Source: Pseudomonadota bacterium (lineage in GTDB: Bacteria; Myxococcota; Bradymonadia; UBA4248). Taken from it: 10,021 nucleotides of DNA. Position 1 is the stretch's first letter. Every line of letters begins with the position of its first letter. The stretch lies in the NCBI GenBank assembly GCA_017629415.1, contig JAGBXG010000411.1:1-10021 (forward strand). The letters are read 5' to 3'. A program made the translations under genes and the position numbers. Positions 6,427-10,021 of the stretch are shown here, piece by piece. The notes below the pieces were generated by a model. It searched no databases, had not been told where the DNA came from, and saw nothing but the letters and a program-made list of their open reading frames with translations.

Positions 6427-7588
6427 TTTCAGATTTTGTCAATTTTGCGGCACACCAATGAAAGCCGATGCTCACAAAAGTCATTCGGATTTGAGTCCTG
6501 AATCTTTGCCTGAGTCTACCGTGACAAGTCCGATTTCTTTGGATGACTGGCTGATTGATTCCAGTATTGAAGACGCCTCTTTGAACTCACCTGCTTTAAG
6601 TGAAAGTGATTTCAACTTGTCTGATATTTCCATGCAAGCACCGGTGAGTGATGTAAATCAAGAAACAATGGTGCCTGCGGACATGGACAGCCGCGATTTT
6701 TCTGACGGTATGCCACGTCCGGCTTGTGTGCCTGCGTCTTATGCCAGGCATGAGGAACGTATTTGCCAGAAATGCGGGGTTGCCATTGCTGACGGACATC
6801 GATTTTGCGGCAATTGCGGCTCCCGTTTTGAAAGCAAAGTTGCGCTTGAAGCTGTGTCCCGCGAGCCGGATATCGTAGGCTCAAAACGTGCCGTTGAACG
6901 CGTTAGCTTTGTACACAGACGTGTGCAGTCCGGCCCCGAATATGCCCGTTTTATGCTTTATCATATCAATGACGACGGCAGCATGGGCGAGTCGATTCCG
7001 CTGTACGAAGGGGAAAACATTATTGGGCGTACGAGTTCGAGTTTGCTGAGTACGGATCGGTTTGTAAATCCCAAACATGTGCGCATTATTTGTGATCAGA
7101 ATTATGCCATTGTTGAAGATTGCGACAGCCTTAACGGTGTGTACCTTCGCATATCGGATGAATCGATAACGCTTTTGGACGGCGATATTTTCCGGATTGG
7201 CGAAGAAGTGATGTCTTATCATGAAGGCAATTCAAATCAGCCGATTTTAAAAAGCCGCACTTCCGAACATACGATGTTGATTGGTGGTGATGAGCGTCCG
7301 GGCTGGGGATATTTGCGTCTGATTGTGGGGGCATTTTCTGAAGGCAATGTTTATCGACTTTGGCAGCCGAGCATTTCTATCGGCCGTACGCATGCCGATA
7401 TTCTTTTCCCGAAAGATGGCTTTGTTTCGGGAACGCATGCCACGTTAAGCTGCGACGGCGATTCGGTGCAGTTGACAGATTTGAACAGTTCCAACGGGAC
7501 ATTTGTGCGTCTGAAAGCTCCGTTGCGTCTTGATGATGCCACATATTTCCTCATCGGTAATCAATTGTTGTGCATTGAACCGAGGTAA
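6389..7588 (+). CDS. Double zinc-ribbon, double FHA-domain protein
   Basis: A 399-residue soluble protein. Zinc ribbon 1 has CxxC pairs C3/C6 and C17/C20; zinc ribbon 2 has C126/C129 and C140/C143. Between them (about 30-115) is an acidic, Ser-rich linker that could be phosphorylated. FHA domain 1 (about 203-277) has GR at 213-214, NPKH (227-230) and DSLNG (246-250). FHA domain 2 (about 319-397) has GR at 332-333, SGTH (347-350) and NSSNG (366-370). FHA domains bind phosphothreonine peptides, so the protein is a likely reader of the adjacent kinase (inference). FHA 2 keeps the usual Ser of SxxH; FHA 1 has Asn there. I chose the ATG at 6389 because the zinc ribbon begins MLCVNCG, the usual N-terminus for such proteins. 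A TTG at 6377 is the only other early option in frame. Neither has a good ribosome binding site; the strong one serves an out-of-frame ATG at 6364. Confidence 0.88.
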   Translation: MLCVNCGKANADNFRFCQFCGTPMKADAHKSHSDLSPESLPESTVTSPISLDDWLIDSSIEDASLNSPALSESDFNLSDISMQAPVSDVNQETMVPADMDSRDFSDGMPRPACVPASYARHEERICQKCGVAIADGHRFCGNCGSRFESKVALEAVSREPDIVGSKRAVERVSFVHRRVQSGPEYARFMLYHINDDGSMGESIPLYEGENIIGRTSSSLLSTDRFVNPKHVRIICDQNYAIVEDCDSLNGVYLRISDESITLLDGDIFRIGEEVMSYHEGNSNQPILKSRTSEHTMLIGGDERPGWGYLRLIVGAFSEGNVYRLWQPSISIGRTHADILFPKDGFVSGTHATLSCDGDSVQLTDLNSSNGTFVRLKAPLRLDDATYFLIGNQLLCIEPR

Positions 7589-7598
7589 TTGGATTTTT

Positions 7599-7755
7599 GG
7601 GTAGGGGGCAGCCGCCCCCTTCGGCGCTATGGGCGCGGCGTATGGAGGCCGCAGGCCGACATAGTCCGCGCCGCGCATGGCGTATGAAGGCCGTCAGGCC
7701 GACATAGCCTGCGCCCATACGCGCCTACCCCCACTTGCGTGGCAAAGCCACGCAA
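7599..7755. repeat. Four-hairpin dispersed repeat, copy B
   Basis: Second copy of the element at 3332-3480, just after the FHA gene. Hairpin 1 AGGGGGC/GCCCCCT (7603-7609 with 7614-7620); hairpin 2 GGCGCGG/CCGCGCC (7632-7638 with 7666-7672), TATG/CATA (7641-7644 with 7660-7663) and GGCC/GGCC (7647-7650 with 7654-7657); hairpin 3 GCGC/GCGC (7673-7676 with 7711-7714), GGC/GCC, TATG/CATA (7683-7686 with 7703-7706) and GGCC/GGCC (7689-7692 with 7697-7700); then ACGCGCCTACCCCC and hairpin 4 TTGCGTGGC/GCCACGCAA (7735-7743 with 7747-7755). GGGTAGG (7599-7605) can also pair with CCTACCC (7724-7730), closing the whole element. Confidence 0.85.
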
Positions 7756-7759
7756 TACT

Positions 7760-7785
7760 CCGTGCCCTTGTATCACGGCTTTTTT
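7760..7785 (+). terminator. Possible intrinsic terminator after the FHA gene
   Basis: Stem CCGTG/CACGG (7760-7764 with 7774-7778), 9-nt loop, then C and six T (7780-7785). The stem is short, but the preceding 9-bp hairpin of copy B could help. From here to the next start at 7850 the sequence is T-rich on the plus strand; no clear promoter was found. Confidence 0.45.
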
Positions 7786-7849
7786 CATTGCATTTCTTTT
7801 TCTCAGGCATTTTTGCCTTTTGTTTTCACTCCCTACTCGCGAGGAAATT

Positions 7850-9691
7850 ATGAGCGAAGCCCAGGCCCCCCTTTTTGAAGGTACGTTGTTCCTCTCCCCC
7901 AATCTCGATTATTTTCAGAACGGGGACGATTTTTTCGTGTATCACAACCTCTATGGTTACATCATGGGGATGAGCGAGGATCTCGTGGACTTTTTGGAAT
8001 TTTTCCATGAAGCGCCGAAAAATGCGGATGAGGTGTTGGAACGGTTTGCGGAGATTTTTGACCGCGATACGATCCATAATTTCCTTTCTGTGCTGCGTCC
8101 CCTGGCGTGTTTACTGCCGGATCACGAATTTGAGCCGAACAAAACAAGTGTCATGTATCCGACCTTGGCGCGCTGGATTACAGTGGATCAAACGGATGCC
8201 AAGGCTGTTGTCATTTATACGTTTGACAGTCAGGCACAAGACAATATCGTGAAGATTACGCTCGATGCCTGGGAATCTCGCGTGTGGAGTTATATTAAAG
8301 GCGATAAATCTGTCTCTGAAATCGCTGAAATCATTGCCAATGAAGACGGTGCGCTTGTCGCCGATGTTGAAATGCGCATTCAGGCATCTTTGGCCTTGTG
8401 GACGCATAGTTCGGTTCAGGCCGTGAAGCTTTCGGCAGAACCTTGCACCAAATTCCGTGGCAGCCGTTTTGGTGTACCGCCTTATTTGATTTCAACCATG
8501 CCTTATCCGAATGTGACGGCACTTGTCCGTACTCGCGTGGATGAAGAAGGCAATGTTCTTGAACCTTATGAAGCCCCTGAACGCTGCAAGCCGGCTCAGA
8601 TGGAGACGATTAAACTCGATAAGGAAACGATTGAACTCGATAAAAACTGTGCCCGTCTTTCTTCATTGCTCGCGCAGCCGCATCCCGTGCTTGGCAACCG
8701 TGCTTATGGACAGGCTGTTTACGATGTCATTTCGCGTTATGTTCCCGTGGGCGGCGAAAAATGTCGCATGCTTGAAGTCGGCGGCGGCCTTGGAGATACT
8801 GCCAAAGCTTTCATTCAGACTTGTGCAGAACGTCTGCCCGATATGACTCTGGATTATACGATCTTTACACCCGATGCCGCGCGCGCCGAAATGCTCAAAG
8901 GTGTTTTGGATGGTTTGAAGAATGTTCGTATTTTAACCGGTAATATCGAAGATATTGCAAAGATTCTGGATGGCGAAAAATTTGATATCATTTATTCCGA
9001 TGAATTTATCGCCAATTTGCCGTCTGTTGCCGTGCGCAAAATGTCATTAGATGGCGGTGATGATGAGGAAGAAGATGAGGATCAGCCTGATACCGCAGAG
9101 CGCGAACTCAAGCCTGCGCATGCTTCGGATAACAATAAGATTACGTTTATCGGCGAAGGCGATGCGATTAATCTTATTTTTAAATACAAACTCAATCTTT
9201 GCGATGCCCCTGAAGATTTCATTCTGAATTCAGGTTCATTGAGATTGATTGGCAATTTGTCCAAATTGACGACCTTTGATTCACAGATTTTTATCGTCGA
9301 ATTTGGCGAAGATATTAAATACCCTGTTCAGACAGTAGAGGATGGACAGATTACGTATTCACAGCATTTCGGCATTTTGAAGCAGGCGGCCAAATCTCTT
9401 GGGTTTATGGCTGACAGCCGCTATTGGATGGAAGAACTCAATATTGATCGCGATCTGCAAATGTTTGCAACAACGCGTTCACAGTTTAAAGCCATTCGTC
9501 AGATGCTGGGTGAACACGATGTCGTTCTCGAACGTAAGCCTTATGACAAAGCCCAGTTTGAATCATTGCTCAAAGCGGCAGGCCGCAGCAATGTCGTTGA
9601 AATCAACTATGAAAAGGCCGAAGAACGTATTTCTGGCTTAGTGCCTCATGCTTATAAGATGCTTCGCATTTATAAGGAACTTGAGTTTTAA
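7850..9691 (+). CDS. PqqD-like domain(s) fused to a class I SAM methyltransferase-like domain
   Basis: A 613-residue soluble protein. Residues about 13-90 (LFLSPNLDYFQNGDDFFVYH..., then a helical part) have the strand-rich start and winged-helix pattern of PqqD-like proteins, the fold that serves as RiPP recognition element. Residues about 118-185 may repeat it (VVIYTFD...ITLDAWESRVWSYIKGDKSVSEIAE). Residues about 303-540 look like a Rossmann methyltransferase: motif I MLEVGGGLGDTA (307-318), an acidic strand-2 region near 336-342, DIIYSDEF (379-386) and a later FIVEFGE strand. The C-terminal half loosely recalls the MidA/Methyltransf_28 group, at low confidence. An acidic run of Asp/Glu (401-411) sits in a loop. 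The ATG at 7850 is chosen for GAGG 5 nt upstream; the frame is open to 7739, but that would start inside repeat copy B. No precursor peptide or radical SAM gene is next to it. Substrate unknown; true RiPP function is unproven. Confidence 0.72.
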   Translation: MSEAQAPLFEGTLFLSPNLDYFQNGDDFFVYHNLYGYIMGMSEDLVDFLEFFHEAPKNADEVLERFAEIFDRDTIHNFLSVLRPLACLLPDHEFEPNKTSVMYPTLARWITVDQTDAKAVVIYTFDSQAQDNIVKITLDAWESRVWSYIKGDKSVSEIAEIIANEDGALVADVEMRIQASLALWTHSSVQAVKLSAEPCTKFRGSRFGVPPYLISTMPYPNVTALVRTRVDEEGNVLEPYEAPERCKPAQMETIKLDKETIELDKNCARLSSLLAQPHPVLGNRAYGQAVYDVISRYVPVGGEKCRMLEVGGGLGDTAKAFIQTCAERLPDMTLDYTIFTPDAARAEMLKGVLDGLKNVRILTGNIEDIAKILDGEKFDIIYSDEFIANLPSVAVRKMSLDGGDDEEEDEDQPDTAERELKPAHASDNNKITFIGEGDAINLIFKYKLNLCDAPEDFILNSGSLRLIGNLSKLTTFDSQIFIVEFGEDIKYPVQTVEDGQITYSQHFGILKQAAKSLGFMADSRYWMEELNIDRDLQMFATTRSQFKAIRQMLGEHDVVLERKPYDKAQFESLLKAAGRSNVVEINYEKAEERISGLVPHAYKMLRIYKELEF

Positions 9692-9730
9692 AATTCCGCC
9701 GGGCTTTGCCCGCAAAGTTTTTGGGGCTCC

Positions 9731-9789
9731 GCCCCAAACCCCGCCAAGGGGCTGAGCCCCTTGGAACCCACAATGGGGACTTACGTTTT
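9731..9789. repeat. 59-bp direct repeat, first copy
   Basis: Identical over 59 bases to 9911-9969, offset 180 bp. It contains a perfect 9-bp stem CCAAGGGGC/GCCCCTTGG (9744-9752 with 9756-9764, loop TGA), then AACCCACAATGGGGACTTACG. Confidence 0.95.
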
Positions 9790-9829
9790 GGGGTGGGTTG
9801 GCCGGGTACTGATAACATTCGTTTTTGGG

Positions 9830-9857
9830 AAAAATGGGGACCCGCTCCCCCATTTTT
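9830..9857. terminator. Bidirectional intrinsic terminator
   Basis: AAAAATGGGG (9830-9839) pairs perfectly with CCCCATTTTT (9848-9857) around an 8-nt loop. The A and T runs at the two ends of the stem give a terminator shape on both strands. It would end transcripts from the methyltransferase-like gene and any coming from the right. Confidence 0.65.
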
Positions 9858-9910
9858 CGTCCTTGCGACATACCACTTCGTAAGTCTTTTGTGACTTTGC
9901 GTATACCGTG

Positions 9911-9969
9911 GCCCCAAACCCCGCCAAGGGGCTGAGCCCCTTGGAACCCACAATGGGGACTTACGTTTT
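9911..9969. repeat. 59-bp direct repeat, second copy
   Basis: Exact copy of 9731-9789, including the CCAAGGGGC/GCCCCTTGG hairpin (9924-9932 with 9936-9944). Its right part is the first unit of the 43-bp tandem array. Confidence 0.95.
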
Positions 9970-10021
9970 TGTGAATGAGCCCCTTGGAACCCACAATGGG
10001 GACTTACGTTTTTGTGAATGA
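9933..10021. repeat. 43-bp tandem repeat, running off the window edge
   Basis: Units 9933-9975 and 9976-10018 begin TGAGCCCCTTGGAACCCA and appear identical; TGA at 10019-10021 starts a third. Each unit keeps only the right arm of the 9-bp hairpin. The array continues beyond the window, so the copy number is unknown. With no spacers between units it is not a CRISPR array. Confidence 0.9.

Larger units (their letters stand above)
9692..10021. other. Non-coding region with G/C-rich hairpins and repeats
   Basis: No credible gene. Just after the methyltransferase-like gene are hairpins CGGGC/GCCCG (9700-9704 with 9708-9712), followed 5 nt later by a T run that may give weak termination, and TTTGGGGC/GCCCCAAA (9720-9727 with 9731-9738). 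Then follow a 59-bp repeat, a strong terminator-like stem and a 43-bp tandem array, listed separately. Confidence 0.7.

Noticed and set aside
9603..9994. Minus-strand frames of 116 and 118 codons with the repeated phrase PHCGFQGAQPLGGVWG
   Set aside because: The phrase is the translation of the exact 59-bp repeat, and the repeated units appear in two different frames (the 43-bp period is not a multiple of three). There is no domain and the frames run into the methyltransferase-like gene, so I treat them as chance.
9911..10021. Repeats at the right edge as a CRISPR array
   Set aside because: The 43-bp units touch one another without spacers, and no cas gene is present.
1..10021. tRNA or rRNA genes
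   Set aside because: No cloverleaf with TTCRANNC-type arms and no rRNA core sequence was recognised on reading; a tRNAscan run was not possible.

Overview
The window comes from a bacterium with a roughly 50% G+C chromosome and a dense set of eukaryote-like phosphosignalling genes: a Ser/Thr kinase with a VHRDVTPDN catalytic loop, a PP2C phosphatase and a zinc-ribbon/FHA protein. This style is typical of the Myxococcota/Bradymonadota ('deltaproteobacterial') lineages. The placement is an inference from protein style, with no rRNA in the window, and should be held loosely.

Layout. On the minus strand, read right to left: a small lipoprotein (6138-5722), a pseudokinase-PP2C phosphatase fusion (5565-3532), a structured dispersed repeat (about 3332-3480), a stand-alone degenerate receiver protein (3153-2791), a Ser/Thr kinase 23 nt downstream of it (2767-1514), a 434-nt repeat-rich gap, and the first 359 codons of an elongation factor G gene that runs off the left edge (1079-1). 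On the plus strand, divergent from the lipoprotein: a double zinc-ribbon, double FHA protein (6389-7588), a second copy of the structured repeat plus a terminator (about 7599-7785), and a PqqD-like/methyltransferase fusion (7850-9691). The right end (9692-10021) has no credible gene; it holds G/C-rich hairpins, a 59-bp exact duplication and a 43-bp tandem repeat running out of the window.

How the genes may work together. Kinase (writer), PP2C (eraser) and FHA protein (phosphothreonine reader) lie within about 6 kb, with a pseudokinase fused to the eraser and a receiver whose likely phospho-acceptor Asp is Asn. The inferred picture is a cytoplasmic Ser/Thr phosphosignalling module in which two degenerate domains act as binding or regulatory parts. 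The start of the FHA gene carries a possible upstream ORF. The PqqD-like/methyltransferase protein may be unrelated; its N-terminus suggests peptide recognition, but no precursor or maturase gene is visible.

The most notable non-coding result is a pair of about 150-bp elements, each folding into four consecutive hairpins. Several paired arms differ in sequence between units while staying complementary.
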